Shown here: piece by piece, positions 55,459 to 64,000 of the stretch
Layout: each line of letters starts with the position of its first letter
How positions within the stretch are numbered: position 1 is the first letter of the stretch
Assembly (NCBI RefSeq): GCF_017569205.1
Contig: NZ_CP071870.1
Coordinates: forward strand, 1,488,001-1,552,000
Origin: Propioniciclava sp. MC1595
GTDB taxonomy: Bacteria; Actinomycetota; Actinomycetes; Propionibacteriales; Propionibacteriaceae
Reading direction: 5' to 3'
DNA length: 64,000 nucleotides
Notes under the pieces: model-generated
What the model saw: the letters and a program-made list of their open reading frames with translations, nothing else
Told to the model about the DNA's origin: nothing
Database searches by the model: none
Position numbers and translations under genes: made by a program

Positions 55459-56196
55459 GTGGGTTCCACACGGAATGATGGAACGATCAAGGTCGCGCTC
55501 ACGTACGACGACGGGCCGACAGAGCATACCCTGGATCTGCTGGACGTCCTTGAAAAGGCGGGGGTAAAAGCTACCTTCTTCGTGCGTGGGGACCGTGCTC
55601 AGAGTCGTCCTGAGGTCCTAAGCCGTTTGGGTTCAAGTCCGCTGATCGAGATTGCTGGTCACAGCATGACCCATCCAGATCTTCGCGTCGTGAATGACTC
55701 AGAAGTGTCTGTCGAGGTAATTGACAGCCAAAAGGTGATCGAAGTCATCACTGGGCGGAGAGTTGTCCATTTCCGCCCTCCGCAAGGTCACTACGATGAA
55801 CGGGTAAGGCGGGCAGCGATGGCGTGCGGCCAAGCGTTGATCCTCTGGACCCTGACTTCTCTTGACTGGAAGCACAGATCGTCCAGCATGACTGCCAAGA
55901 TCGTGACCGAGTCTCTTCGGGACGGTGATATTGTGCTGCTCCATGACTCGGAGCCAAGCACTGTAGATGGAACGCGACAGTTCCTCAATCGTCTCCTTGG
56001 GCGACGTGTTGAATTTGTCACCGTCTCCGAGTTGCTGGGTCCCACCCAGCCTGGGCACATCTATCGGGGCAACGTTAGCCTTCGCACGCGAGCGCTCCGA
56101 AGAATTCTCGGGCGCCTTGGGCATCATGCCGAAAAGCGCCAATCAGCGAGCAGAAGCAGGCAGGCCGTCGCGGCAGACGGCTGGGAGGAAAGTTGA
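55459..56196 (+). CDS. NodB-family polysaccharide deacetylase
   Basis: A 245-residue carbohydrate esterase 4-like protein. The motifs are LTYDDGP (catalytic base), GHSMTHPDLR (zinc histidines), FRPPQGHYD and LILWTLTSLDW, and LLHDSE near the end. No signal peptide, so it probably acts inside the cell on a lipid-linked or nucleotide sugar intermediate, removing an acetyl group. GTG 55459 start. Local G+C is only about half (48% in the 60 bases from 55681). It overlaps the next gene by TGATG-type overlap. Confidence 0.9.
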   Translation: MGSTRNDGTIKVALTYDDGPTEHTLDLLDVLEKAGVKATFFVRGDRAQSRPEVLSRLGSSPLIEIAGHSMTHPDLRVVNDSEVSVEVIDSQKVIEVITGRRVVHFRPPQGHYDERVRRAAMACGQALILWTLTSLDWKHRSSSMTAKIVTESLRDGDIVLLHDSEPSTVDGTRQFLNRLLGRRVEFVTVSELLGPTQPGHIYRGNVSLRTRALRRILGRLGHHAEKRQSASRSRQAVAADGWEES

Positions 56197-57098
56197 TGGA
56201 GTCATTGAGCAATCGCCGACTGGGTGAACGGCTCTTTGGTTTCTGGAGGCGTTCGGCAGACTGGATCAGGAAAAGAGTACTCACCCACCGAGTTCGACCG
56301 CCTCTTTACCAGGGGAGCGTTCTAGACGACGTCATCTTTGCGCAACCGGTCAATATTCCCCTGCGTATTCTCCGATGGTTTGCCCGGCTTCGGCCCGCGC
56401 GGTGGGGGGAGGTAACCGTTGTCATCGTGAACTTCAACACACTCGAATTCATGAAGACGGTTTGCCAGGCGGTTAGGGAAATGAGTCCCGAAGGGACGGA
56501 GATCATCGTCATCGACAATGCGTCGCGTGATGGAAGTTGGGATTGGCTCCGCCAGCGGCCCTTTGGAGTCCGGGCTGTCAGGGTTCCCACCAACATTGGT
56601 CACGGGCGAGCGCTTGACATTGGATTGTTCCTGTCGCGGTCGGAGTACGTCGTCACCCTCGATTCCGACGCATTTCCGTTCTCGTCGCGGTGGATTGAGA
56701 CAATTATTGACCCATTGAGTCGCCCGGGGGTTCTTGGCTCCGGGTCGTGGGGGCCCCGTGGTCGGCTCCACCCCGCCTGTTCTGCCTTCCGACGTCGGAC
56801 GGTGCTGGACGCTGGGTTGAGCTTTCAGAATTACAATCTGCACCGGGACCTCGGTCAGGATCCGGTCTTTGGTGAAAACACGTGGGACACCGGAGAGCTG
56901 CTGTTTGAGCGGTTGGGGAGGGATCGAGTCGTTCTGCACGATGCCGTTCCGACCGAATGGGGTTGGGGAGTTGTGATCGGAGGGGTCGTATACCACCATA
57001 CAGGAGGCACCACAGGAATAACAGATGACCCAGAACAACTCCTACGGAAGAAGACCCGCCTGTGGAATGAGGCAATAGCCAAGCTGGCTGGCGACTGA
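56196..57098 (+). CDS. Family 2 glycosyltransferase
   Basis: A 300-residue GT2-like enzyme with an about 70-residue amino extension. VTVVIVNFNTLEFMKTVCQAV, EIIVIDNASRDGSWDWL, NIGHGRALDIGLFLSRSEYVVTLDSDAFPF (DSD) form the catalytic part. The end contains VYHHTGGTTG. Last gene of the plus-strand run, converging on the GT8 gene. G+C low as in the two genes before it. Confidence 0.85.
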   Translation: MESLSNRRLGERLFGFWRRSADWIRKRVLTHRVRPPLYQGSVLDDVIFAQPVNIPLRILRWFARLRPARWGEVTVVIVNFNTLEFMKTVCQAVREMSPEGTEIIVIDNASRDGSWDWLRQRPFGVRAVRVPTNIGHGRALDIGLFLSRSEYVVTLDSDAFPFSSRWIETIIDPLSRPGVLGSGSWGPRGRLHPACSAFRRRTVLDAGLSFQNYNLHRDLGQDPVFGENTWDTGELLFERLGRDRVVLHDAVPTEWGWGVVIGGVVYHHTGGTTGITDDPEQLLRKKTRLWNEAIAKLAGD

Positions 57099-57163
57099 GC
57101 TCCAGGGCGCGACACGCACTAGGCTTTGGCCGGGTCTCCGAGTCTGGCGGCTACATGTCAGCG

Positions 57164-58063
57164 CTATCCTTCTCCCTGCGCTAGCGCCTTGAGCCACCGC
57201 AAAGAGCGTCCGGCCCCGCGGCGGAGGGTCGGGCGGAAGCCGCGCGCGGCGGGCGCAGGCGACGGTTCGAACCCAGCCCATGGGGTGTGCTCCTGGACGC
57301 CGAACCATTCGTCCGTGAACAGTGGTTGGGAGCCGAATTTCCATGGTTTCGCACGGCCTGCGAAGTGCGCGATATTGGGCGAGGAAGGCTCATGCTCGGG
57401 TTCCTGGAGGAAGTAGTCGGCGACGTAGGTGATGTAGTTCCACGTCCGATCCAGCGGAATCCAGTCTCCTGCCACAGCGGCATTGAGAGCTTCTTGGTCG
57501 GCAAGGGTCGCCTTGTCAAGGTGCTCACGGAGGTAGCGGGTCAGACGAGCAGTGACCTCGAGTTGCCGCCACCGTGCCATGTCGATGGTCAGCACTCCCG
57601 AGTTGAAGTACGGGGCCATGCTGGGAAGTCCCCACTCACGCCATCCGCCGACACCACCTTTCGAGGCGACGAATGGGGTCACGCGGCTTTGCACGGCACC
57701 CAAGGTCCGGCCAGCCAAGTCGATGTAATGCAGCGGGCGTGGGTCGTGGCGCACCAAGACGTCCCCATCCAGATAGACGCAGCGGTCGTCGTCGGGAAGG
57801 AGTCCGGGCGCGAGATAGCGAAGGAAGGCAGCTTCACTCACGTGGCCCGGGGGCACCCACGACGCATCGGACAGCCCCGTGCAATCGAGGAACTCCAGGC
57901 TTGCGTTGGTGGAGCAGGCCCGCAGCTTGGCTTGCGAGGCGGAGCCCAGGCCAACATGGAGGATCGCAATCCGATCGTCCGGCCCCAGGAAGCGGTCAAG
58001 CGATGCGACCGCGACGCCGGTCGGGTGGACGAACCCCTCATCCAGCGCGAACACGAACAGCAC
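57164..58063 (-). CDS. Family 8 glycosyltransferase
   Basis: A 299-residue GT8 enzyme, retaining. MLFVFALDEGF at the start, RCVYLDGDVLVRHDPRPL with the DxD, APYFNSGVLTIDMARWRQL, DQEALNAAVAGDWIPLDRTWNY and HFAGRAKPWKF are the classic blocks. GTG 58063 with AGGAGA upstream. Last of the minus-strand operon. Confidence 0.93.
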   Translation of the reverse strand: MLFVFALDEGFVHPTGVAVASLDRFLGPDDRIAILHVGLGSASQAKLRACSTNASLEFLDCTGLSDASWVPPGHVSEAAFLRYLAPGLLPDDDRCVYLDGDVLVRHDPRPLHYIDLAGRTLGAVQSRVTPFVASKGGVGGWREWGLPSMAPYFNSGVLTIDMARWRQLEVTARLTRYLREHLDKATLADQEALNAAVAGDWIPLDRTWNYITYVADYFLQEPEHEPSSPNIAHFAGRAKPWKFGSQPLFTDEWFGVQEHTPWAGFEPSPAPAARGFRPTLRRGAGRSLRWLKALAQGEG

Positions 58064-58086
58064 TCTCTATCTCCTGTCCCGGGTAG

Positions 58087-58974
58087 TCACAGTTGGAGGA
58101 TTCGGGCGTGCAAGGCGCCTTCGATGACCCCGATCCGATTCGCCAGCACCCAGACCCACTTGAACCGCCCAGTCTTGTGACGGAGATCGGGCGCGTGCAC
58201 GAGCAGCCAAGCCCAGGACCTGAGCCCTTCGTGCCGTTTGGGTCCGTCCAGTCCTAGAGAGCGGGCTTGCTCAGCCAGGACCGGTCGGCCTCGGCCGTAC
58301 GCCCGTCCCTGCTTCCAGAGGTCCTTCAGGTCGTGGCGATAACGGTAGGAAATCACGGCGTCCGCTGCCGCGAAGCGCGCACCGACGGAATGGGCCCGCA
58401 GGGAGAACTCGATGTCCTCGAGCCCCACGAAGTCCTCGTCATACCCCGCGAGGCGCTCGAAGAGGGACTTCCTCATGCCACCGTTGCCTCCCGATGCGAA
58501 GGGGACCCGGCCGAACTTCGACAGTTGTCCCCTCGTGCCGCCGGGGCGCGTCGCGGCGAGCCAGGCGGGGTTCAACACGGTCGTGTCGTTGTACCCCGAG
58601 ACGATGTCGGCCTGGTCAAGCGCCTCACCCATCGCCTTCACCCAGCCAGGCTGCACGACGTCGTCCCCGTCGCAGAAGGCGACCGCCTTGGCGTCCACTG
58701 CCCGGACGCCACTGTTGCGGGCGTAGGCGACGCCGCCGCGCGCGTCGGCCACCACCACCCGCACACCCCGGTCGGCGTACCCCTCCGCGACTGCGCGGGT
58801 GGCGTCCGTGGATCGGTTGTCAACAACCACGATGCCCCAAGGACGGGTCCAGCGTTCGGCGGTGAGGGCGTCGAGCTGGTCACCGAGCGTGTCCGCGACG
58901 TTGTGCGACGGGATGATCACTGCGAGGTCGAGGGGCACGGCGTCCGCGGTGGGGGCAAGCAGGGTTTCCGTCAT
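58087..58974 (-). CDS. Family 2 glycosyltransferase
   Basis: A 295-residue GT2: LAVIIPSHNVADTLGDQLDAL, GIVVVDNRSTDATRAVAEGYA, YARNSGVRAVDAKAVAFCDGDDVVQPGW (DGDD), GGNGGMRKSLFERLAGYDEDFVGLEDIEFSLRA in the acceptor domain. A basic carboxy tail follows. It is paralogous to the next gene upstream (58971-59831) with the same order of motifs, so the two arose by duplication. ATGA overlap with it. Confidence 0.92.
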   Translation of the reverse strand: MTETLLAPTADAVPLDLAVIIPSHNVADTLGDQLDALTAERWTRPWGIVVVDNRSTDATRAVAEGYADRGVRVVVADARGGVAYARNSGVRAVDAKAVAFCDGDDVVQPGWVKAMGEALDQADIVSGYNDTTVLNPAWLAATRPGGTRGQLSKFGRVPFASGGNGGMRKSLFERLAGYDEDFVGLEDIEFSLRAHSVGARFAAADAVISYRYRHDLKDLWKQGRAYGRGRPVLAEQARSLGLDGPKRHEGLRSWAWLLVHAPDLRHKTGRFKWVWVLANRIGVIEGALHARILQL

Positions 58975-59831
58975 CGGCGTGCCTCCAGACCGCCTCGTGC
59001 CTCACCGACGACCTGACCCGCGACCCACGCCCAGTGCAGGCGGCGCTCGCCGGCCAGCAGAGGGAGGCTCTTGACGAGCCAGGCCGAACGCCTCAGGTTC
59101 TGGACCAGCGGCCGGGATCGGGCGACCTCGGGCACCAGCGCGTCGATGCGGTGCCGGGACCTGCCATACGCCTTGGCCTGGCGGAAGACACCATCCCAGT
59201 CGGTGCGGAAGCGGTAGTGGACCAACGCGTCCTCGGCCCAGCCCAGGTCGATGCCTGCGCGCCAGCACCGGACGGCGATCTCGATGTCGCAGCCGATCAG
59301 GAACGTTTCATCGAAGCCGCCGACCTCGGCGAGGGCACCTCGCTGGTACCCCATGTTCGCGCCGTGCGCGAAGGGGACCGCGTCGTGGAGCAGCGGGCGC
59401 TGGCTGAAGAGCCGCTGCCCGCGCATCCCGGCTGCGGCCGGGGGGTTCAGGGTGAGGGTGTCCATGGGGCCCGTCAGGTAGCGCTCGGAGTGCAGGCCCC
59501 GGCGCATGGCGGTGGCCCAGCCCGTCGACACCCTGTCGTCGGCGTCGCAGAACGCGATGCGTTCGCTCCTGGCCGCCTGCCAGCCAACGTTGCGGGCATG
59601 CGGCTCGCCGGCCCGGTCGAAGGCCTCCACGACCCGGACCGGCCTGCCGCTGCCCTGCGACCACGCCCGGACGACGGCCTGGGTGTCGTCGGTGGAGCGG
59701 TTGTCCACGACGACGACTTCGACGGCGTCCTGGTCCGGGCCACTCGCGGCCAGGGCGTCCAGCTGCTCGCCGATCCATTCCGCGCCGTTGTAGGCAGGGA
59801 TGACCACAGACAGGTCGTATTCGTGACTCAC
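58971..59831 (-). CDS. Family 2 glycosyltransferase (paralogue of downstream gene)
   Basis: A 286-residue GT2: LSVVIPAYNGAEWIGEQLDALAA, VEVVVVDNRSTDDTQAVVRAW, HARNVGWQAARSERIAFCDADDRVSTGW (DADD instead of DGDD), GANMGYQRGALAEVGGFDETFLIGCDIEIAVRCW in the acceptor part. Overlaps both neighbours by ATGA. Confidence 0.92.
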   Translation of the reverse strand: MSHEYDLSVVIPAYNGAEWIGEQLDALAASGPDQDAVEVVVVDNRSTDDTQAVVRAWSQGSGRPVRVVEAFDRAGEPHARNVGWQAARSERIAFCDADDRVSTGWATAMRRGLHSERYLTGPMDTLTLNPPAAAGMRGQRLFSQRPLLHDAVPFAHGANMGYQRGALAEVGGFDETFLIGCDIEIAVRCWRAGIDLGWAEDALVHYRFRTDWDGVFRQAKAYGRSRHRIDALVPEVARSRPLVQNLRRSAWLVKSLPLLAGERRLHWAWVAGQVVGEARGGLEARR

Positions 59832-61819
59832 GCGAGCACCCCCTTCAACACGACTTCGACACGATCCACGATGCCTTCGGGGTCCATCTCATCACGGGCG
59901 GCATGCGCGCGGGCAGCATCCGACAGTCGTTCGTAGTACGTGGCGTCGTCCCAGACAGCCAGGATCGCGTCGACCCAGGTGTCCGTGGTCGCGGACGCCG
60001 CGACGAACACACCACCCGGGCCCACGGCCTCCGCCAGCGCAGGCTGGTCCAAGGCCACCACCGGGATGCCGTTGGCCTGGGCTTCGTGCACGACGCGGGG
60101 GCGGCCCGCCGGGTAGGTGGCGACCAGCAGGCGGGCGTCCGCGTACACCTCGGCGGGGGCGGGCGTGCGGTCGCGCACCTCGAGGTTGGACAGGTCGCGT
60201 GCCCAGTCGGACAGGGTGGCCACGTGGTCGTCTGGCAGGGGCCATGACACCTGCAGCACGCAGGGGATGTCGGGTCGACGAGCGGCGAGTGCGCGGACGA
60301 TCTCGGGTCGGTTCTCGGCCACGGGGTTGACCAGCACGACGGCGGTCCGCAACGACTCGACCACCGGCGGGTGGATGATGGACGGGGCGACAACGACTTC
60401 ACCCGCGCTGGGGGGCACCTCGGCCGCCAGCGCCCTGGAGTTGGCGAGGATCGCGTCCGGCGTCAGACCCGAGACGGTGAAGTGCGTCGCGGAGTGGTCC
60501 TCGCGCATGTACAGAACCCACGGGACGCCCGCCCGGGCGGCATCCGCCGCGATCCAGCGCATCTGCTCACGAGAGAAGCTGTTGGCCACCAGCACGTCCA
60601 CCCGTCCGTCGCGGAGGAGGCCCCCGACGGCGTTCTCGGGGTGGTCGACGGACCAGACGCGCACCCCGGAATCCTCGGGAACGGGACGGAGGGTCCGCCC
60701 CACCGGGCGCAGGAGCGGCCGCAGGTCCAGGAACGGCAGACGTCGGCGCACCTTGATGACCGCGTTGACCGCCCGACCGAACGGCCCAGCGAGCTGGGCA
60801 CGTCTCCCCAGCAGCGCGGTGACCCGGTGCCCACGCTCGGCGAGGCACCGGGCCAGCTCGAGCGTGCTGCGCGGCGCACCCCCTACGTCGACGCCGGACA
60901 CGAACGCGATCGACAAGGACTCCGGCGTTGGGACAGCCTTGGGTGGGTTGGCGCCAGGTTGGTATTCGGGCCGGACACCCAGGCGTGCGCGCCACCCATC
61001 GTTCACCGCGCGGAGACGGCCGAGCAACACGCTCGGGGCCCGGTGGCGGACCGAGTGCGCAACGCCGCCGGCGAGGGAACGTCCTGCCGCGACGAGCGCC
61101 GGACCATGACCCACCCGTTCCTTCAGGATCCAGACCAGCGCGCGGGTCTTGTAGTACTCGCGCCACGGGGATCGGGTGGCGGCGCTGTTGGGAACGACGT
61201 GGAGGTCCGGACGGGGGGCGACACGGACCGGCCACCCCGCGCGGGCCAGCCGCAGGCCCAGGTCGAGGTCCTCGAACCCGAAGAACAGCCGGTCGTCGAA
61301 GAAGCCGACTTCGTCCAGGGCCCGCCACCGGTAGAGGGGGGCGCCCCCCGAGGCCAGGTACTCCACGGGTTCCGATTCGCCGGTCGGCGGCTCGACCCGT
61401 CGCAGACGGGCGCGGCGGCGGTCGAGGCGTGCTCCGCGGAGGCCCACCGCACCGAGGCGCTCGTGCCGTGACGCGACCTCGAGGAGGGACTCCACGATCG
61501 TGGGCGCCTGCAGCGGGTCGTCGTCGTCGAGGACCAGCAACCACGTGCCTCGGGCGGCCGGGTCTGCCGCAGCCACGTGCGCCGCGTGCGCCCAACCGCC
61601 AGCGGGTCCAAGGTTGGCACCGACGTGCGAGTACAGCAGCCGACCGGGCCAGACCCCCTGCAAGTCCCGGACGACGGCCTCCGCGGACCGATCCGGGTCG
61701 TTGTCGGCGACCACAGTGGTCGACGGGGGGATGGTCTGGCCGGCCAGCGAACTGAGGACGGTCCGGAGGCTGCCCTGCCGGCGGTAGGTGACAACGGCGA
61801 CGTCGTAGGAGTCAACCAT
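59828..61819 (-). CDS. Two-domain glycosyltransferase (GT2 + GT4-like fusion)
   Basis: A 663-residue protein. Residues about 1-300 form a GT2 domain of the rhamnosyl/galactofuranosyl type: VAVVTYRRQGSLRTVLSSLAG, TVVADNDPDRSAEAVV, GTWLLVLDDDDPLQAP. Residues about 325-663 form a GT4-like domain: LSIAFVSGVDVGGAPRSTLELARCLAERGHRVTALLG opens it, and HEAQANGIPVVALDQPALAEAVGPGGVFV matches the E-x7-E donor site. Two activities on one chain could add two residues in sequence. ATG 61819, overlapping the ABC gene by 8 bases. Confidence 0.88.
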   Translation of the reverse strand: MVDSYDVAVVTYRRQGSLRTVLSSLAGQTIPPSTTVVADNDPDRSAEAVVRDLQGVWPGRLLYSHVGANLGPAGGWAHAAHVAAADPAARGTWLLVLDDDDPLQAPTIVESLLEVASRHERLGAVGLRGARLDRRRARLRRVEPPTGESEPVEYLASGGAPLYRWRALDEVGFFDDRLFFGFEDLDLGLRLARAGWPVRVAPRPDLHVVPNSAATRSPWREYYKTRALVWILKERVGHGPALVAAGRSLAGGVAHSVRHRAPSVLLGRLRAVNDGWRARLGVRPEYQPGANPPKAVPTPESLSIAFVSGVDVGGAPRSTLELARCLAERGHRVTALLGRRAQLAGPFGRAVNAVIKVRRRLPFLDLRPLLRPVGRTLRPVPEDSGVRVWSVDHPENAVGGLLRDGRVDVLVANSFSREQMRWIAADAARAGVPWVLYMREDHSATHFTVSGLTPDAILANSRALAAEVPPSAGEVVVAPSIIHPPVVESLRTAVVLVNPVAENRPEIVRALAARRPDIPCVLQVSWPLPDDHVATLSDWARDLSNLEVRDRTPAPAEVYADARLLVATYPAGRPRVVHEAQANGIPVVALDQPALAEAVGPGGVFVAASATTDTWVDAILAVWDDATYYERLSDAARAHAARDEMDPEGIVDRVEVVLKGVLA

Positions 61820-63599
61820 GTGTCGCCTCACCCTGAAGGCTGGGGCTTGCCGCCAGGTCGCCACCGAGGCCACGCATGCGCCGGTAGTAGGCACTGGAGG
61901 CCAGGGCTTCCGCGGCGGGAGCGTCCGTGGTGATGCGGCCGTCCTCGACGACGAGGATGCGGGTGCACTGGTCGAGGGTGGAGACGCGGTGGGCGATCAT
62001 GATGATGGTGACCTCGCCGGTCAGGGCGGCAAGCGCTTCCTTCACCAGTGCCTCGCTCCGACCGTCGAGGGCTGAGGTGGGCTCGTCCATGACCAGGATG
62101 CGGGGGCTGCCCGCGAGGGCTCTGGCGATCGAGAGGCGCTGGCGCTGCCCGCCCGAGAGTTGGCTTCCACCCTGCCCGAGGTGCGTGTTGAAGCCCTGCG
62201 GGAGGGCGAGGATCTCGTCCAGCACGTTCGCCTGGCGGGCGGACCGCTCCACGTCCTCGTCGCTGATTCCGTCCCGGAAGAAGCGGATGTTCTCCACCAC
62301 GGTGCCCGTGAACAGCACCGGGTCCTGGGGGACGAGGGCCATGTGGGAGGTCCACCATGAGCGATCCACTTCCCGGAGGTCGACCCCGGCCACGGCGACG
62401 ACACCGGCCGTCGGGTTGCGCAATCCCAGGATCAACTGGATCAGGGTGGACTTGCCCGACCCCGATGGACCCACGATGCCGATGCTGTCGCCCCTGCGCA
62501 CCTCGAGGGACACGTCCTTCAGCGCCGTGCGGTCGGGCGTGTAGGCATAGGAGACGTGCTCGAGGGCGAGCGGCATCTCGGTTGGGGGGACTGCCTCGCC
62601 GCCGCTGGCGCGGTTGGCTTCGTAGCGGCGCACGTTCGTGTCGACCTGCTCGAGGCGCGGCCAGTTGGAGGCGAGCGACACGCTCTGCGTCTGGACCTGT
62701 TGCCCGTAGGAGAGGGAACGCAGCATAAGCAGCATCACCGCCCCGAGGACCGTGGCGTCAAGGTTGCTGACGCCTTGGGCCAAGGCCACGCCCGCCAAGG
62801 CCGCACCGTAGGCCATGCTCACGTAGATGGGCGACACGACCAGGGACAGCGTGTCCACCGCGCGGCCGTGGCGCGCGTCGCGGGTCGAGAGGCGATCGAC
62901 CGCCTGCTTGAACCGCCCTCGCACGCCGAACGAATGCATTTCCAGGCCCATGGACCCCAGTTCGCCGATGGATTCGGTGAAGGCAAGCGCACTCTTCGCG
63001 CGGATCTGTGCGCGGCGCCTGATCCAGCGCCGGAGGGGGATCATCGCGGAGCCGAGCAGGACCAAGCCCAGGGCCACCACTCCGGTCGAGGCGACATCGA
63101 TGAGCAGCGAGGCGGCGATGAAGGCGGTGAGGCTCAAGCCGGCGGTGGCGATCCCCAGCACGTTGTTCACCACCGCGTTGGTCGAGGACGCGAATCCGAT
63201 GACCCCCTGGAGCTTGCCGGAGGCCTCCTGCTGCTGCGTCGCCCAGTCGGCGTCGAGGTACCCCCAGGTGACACGCCTTCGCTGGCGGGTGAGGATCGCG
63301 GCCGTCGTCCTGGCCTCCAGCCAGGCGTTGCCGGTCGCCAGGAGGAGCCGCACCCCCAGCAACGCGACGCCCAGCACGAGCCAGGCATTGATGCTGAGCG
63401 GAGGAAGCACGCCGTCCGTGGTTGCGCCGAGGCTGACGGTGTCCGTCCCGGTGGCGATGCCCATGGCGATGCCCGTCATGCCCACCAGGAAGAAGGCCTC
63501 AACGAGCGAGCCGACGAATGAGCCGACCAGGAGCAGTACCAGGCTCGGGGCGTGCGGCCGTATCAGATCCCCAAGCATGCGGCGACCGGGGCTAGCCAT
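61812..63599 (-). CDS. ABC exporter (permease + ATPase), lipid-linked glycan flippase candidate
   Basis: A 595-residue half-transporter of the MsbA/PglK layout. About six membrane helices fill residues 15-310. The ATPase domain follows with GPSGSGKSTLIQLI (Walker A), LGQGGSQLSGGQRQRLSIARAL (signature), ILVMDEPTSALD (Walker B) and IAHRVSTL (H-loop). Setting and size fit a PglK-type flippase that turns lipid-linked oligosaccharide across the membrane. It would act as a homodimer. Overlaps neighbours by 8 bases each side, so is coupled within the operon. Confidence 0.9.
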   Translation of the reverse strand: MASPGRRMLGDLIRPHAPSLVLLLVGSFVGSLVEAFFLVGMTGIAMGIATGTDTVSLGATTDGVLPPLSINAWLVLGVALLGVRLLLATGNAWLEARTTAAILTRQRRRVTWGYLDADWATQQQEASGKLQGVIGFASSTNAVVNNVLGIATAGLSLTAFIAASLLIDVASTGVVALGLVLLGSAMIPLRRWIRRRAQIRAKSALAFTESIGELGSMGLEMHSFGVRGRFKQAVDRLSTRDARHGRAVDTLSLVVSPIYVSMAYGAALAGVALAQGVSNLDATVLGAVMLLMLRSLSYGQQVQTQSVSLASNWPRLEQVDTNVRRYEANRASGGEAVPPTEMPLALEHVSYAYTPDRTALKDVSLEVRRGDSIGIVGPSGSGKSTLIQLILGLRNPTAGVVAVAGVDLREVDRSWWTSHMALVPQDPVLFTGTVVENIRFFRDGISDEDVERSARQANVLDEILALPQGFNTHLGQGGSQLSGGQRQRLSIARALAGSPRILVMDEPTSALDGRSEALVKEALAALTGEVTIIMIAHRVSTLDQCTRILVVEDGRITTDAPAAEALASSAYYRRMRGLGGDLAASPSLQGEATHG

Positions 63600-64000
63600 C
63601 CTGGTCCACCGCCTCCACAACTCGAGCGTCCGAGGCGGCGGCCCCGTAGGCGGTGAGGGACGCCGACGCAATGCTTCTCTGGTCGAAGGCCTGACGCGCC
63701 CTCTCCTCGGCGGCGCCACCGAGCCGGGTCCGAAGGTTGGGGTCGTCAAGCAGGCGCGCCACGCCAGCGGTGAGGGCAGTGCCGTTCTGCGGATCGACCA
63801 GCAGCAGGTGGTCCTCGTGGGTGCCGATCTCGCGGCAGCCGCGGATGTCGGTCAGCGCCATCGGTCTCCCACACGCGGCGGCCTCCATGGACGCCCGCGA
63901 GAACCCCTCCCGGTACGACGCCAGCACGAACACGTCGAGCGCGGAGTACACGGCAGGCATGTCGGTGCGCTCACCGACGAAACGGATGGCGTCCTCGTGT
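63592..64000 (-). CDS. GT4 glycosyltransferase (5' end beyond window)
   Basis: The visible 135 residues are the donor-binding end of a GT4 enzyme: RFVGERTDMPAVYSALDVFVLASYREG, FSRASMEAAACGRPMALTDIRGCREIG with the E-x7-E pattern, then a helical tail. The amino domain lies upstream past 64000. It overlaps the ABC gene by 8 bases, so the operon extends further. Confidence 0.9.
   Translation of the reverse strand, partial: HEDAIRFVGERTDMPAVYSALDVFVLASYREGFSRASMEAAACGRPMALTDIRGCREIGTHEDHLLLVDPQNGTALTAGVARLLDDPNLRTRLGGAAEERARQAFDQRSIASASLTAYGAAASDARVVEAVDQDG

Overview
This is a 64 kb stretch of high-G+C chromosome from an actinobacterium (Actinomycetota). The evidence is dense G/C-ending codons, frequent GTG/TTG starts, and many genes preceded by a TAnnnT box only 6-8 bases before the start codon, as expected for leaderless transcripts. 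Two gene orders known from Mycobacterium tuberculosis also appear: pyrG-Nudix-xerD-parA-scpA-scpB-rluB, and pafA-pafB-pafC-tatA-tatC-helY. The sequence alone does not fix the family; nothing mycolic-acid-specific is visible.

Layout. 1-8.3 kb: end of a VWA protein, a YggS-type PLP protein, a DUF222/HNH nuclease, a DUF2254 membrane protein, a cNMP/CBS/DUF294 sensor coupled to a DEDDh exonuclease, and a glgC broken by an internal deletion. 8.4-16.9 kb: pyrG, Nudix hydrolase, xerD, a DUF559-type protein, marR, then a tightly overlapping parA-RHH-scpA-scpB-rluB run. 16.9-29.7 kb: pafA (Pup ligase) follows rluB directly, then an FKBP lipoprotein, a K+ channel with a small membrane partner, a hydrolase, an enolase-superfamily remnant, and pafB-pafC-small membrane protein-tatA-tatC-lipid kinase-helY. 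29.9-47.2 kb is metabolic and envelope: hisF and a HIT protein; ilvB-ilvN-ilvC behind an attenuator with a leaderless leader peptide; a resuscitation-promoting factor; dedA; leuB, ilvE and cimA for branched-chain amino acids; a Tat-type amidase; a tail-anchored DATRV protein; tpx; and a CPBP protease. 47.3-47.5 kb carries tRNA-Gln(CTG), tRNA-Glu(CTC) and a strong terminator.

47.7-64 kb is a surface-glycan region. A plus-strand operon encodes all four steps of a di-N-acetylbacillosamine-type route (4,6-dehydratase, aminotransferase, acetyltransferase, phosphoglycosyl transferase) plus a UDP-sugar dehydrogenase. A visibly lower-G+C patch of glycosyltransferases and a deacetylase follows. A converging minus-strand operon adds four more glycosyltransferases, an ABC exporter resembling the PglK flippase type, and a glycosyltransferase cut by the window end. 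Together they suggest assembly and export of a lipid-linked glycan; no oligosaccharyltransferase is in view.

Unexplained structure: (i) a family of 54-58 bp near-perfect palindromes (three copies and a half copy) between genes; (ii) an apparently over-represented 7-mer GGACGCC/GGCGTCC, dense even between genes and almost absent from the low-G+C glycan patch; (iii) repeated TTGTCGCC motifs around marR; (iv) a tandem repeat that forms the ends of two convergent genes. No CRISPR array, IS element, prophage or rRNA was seen.
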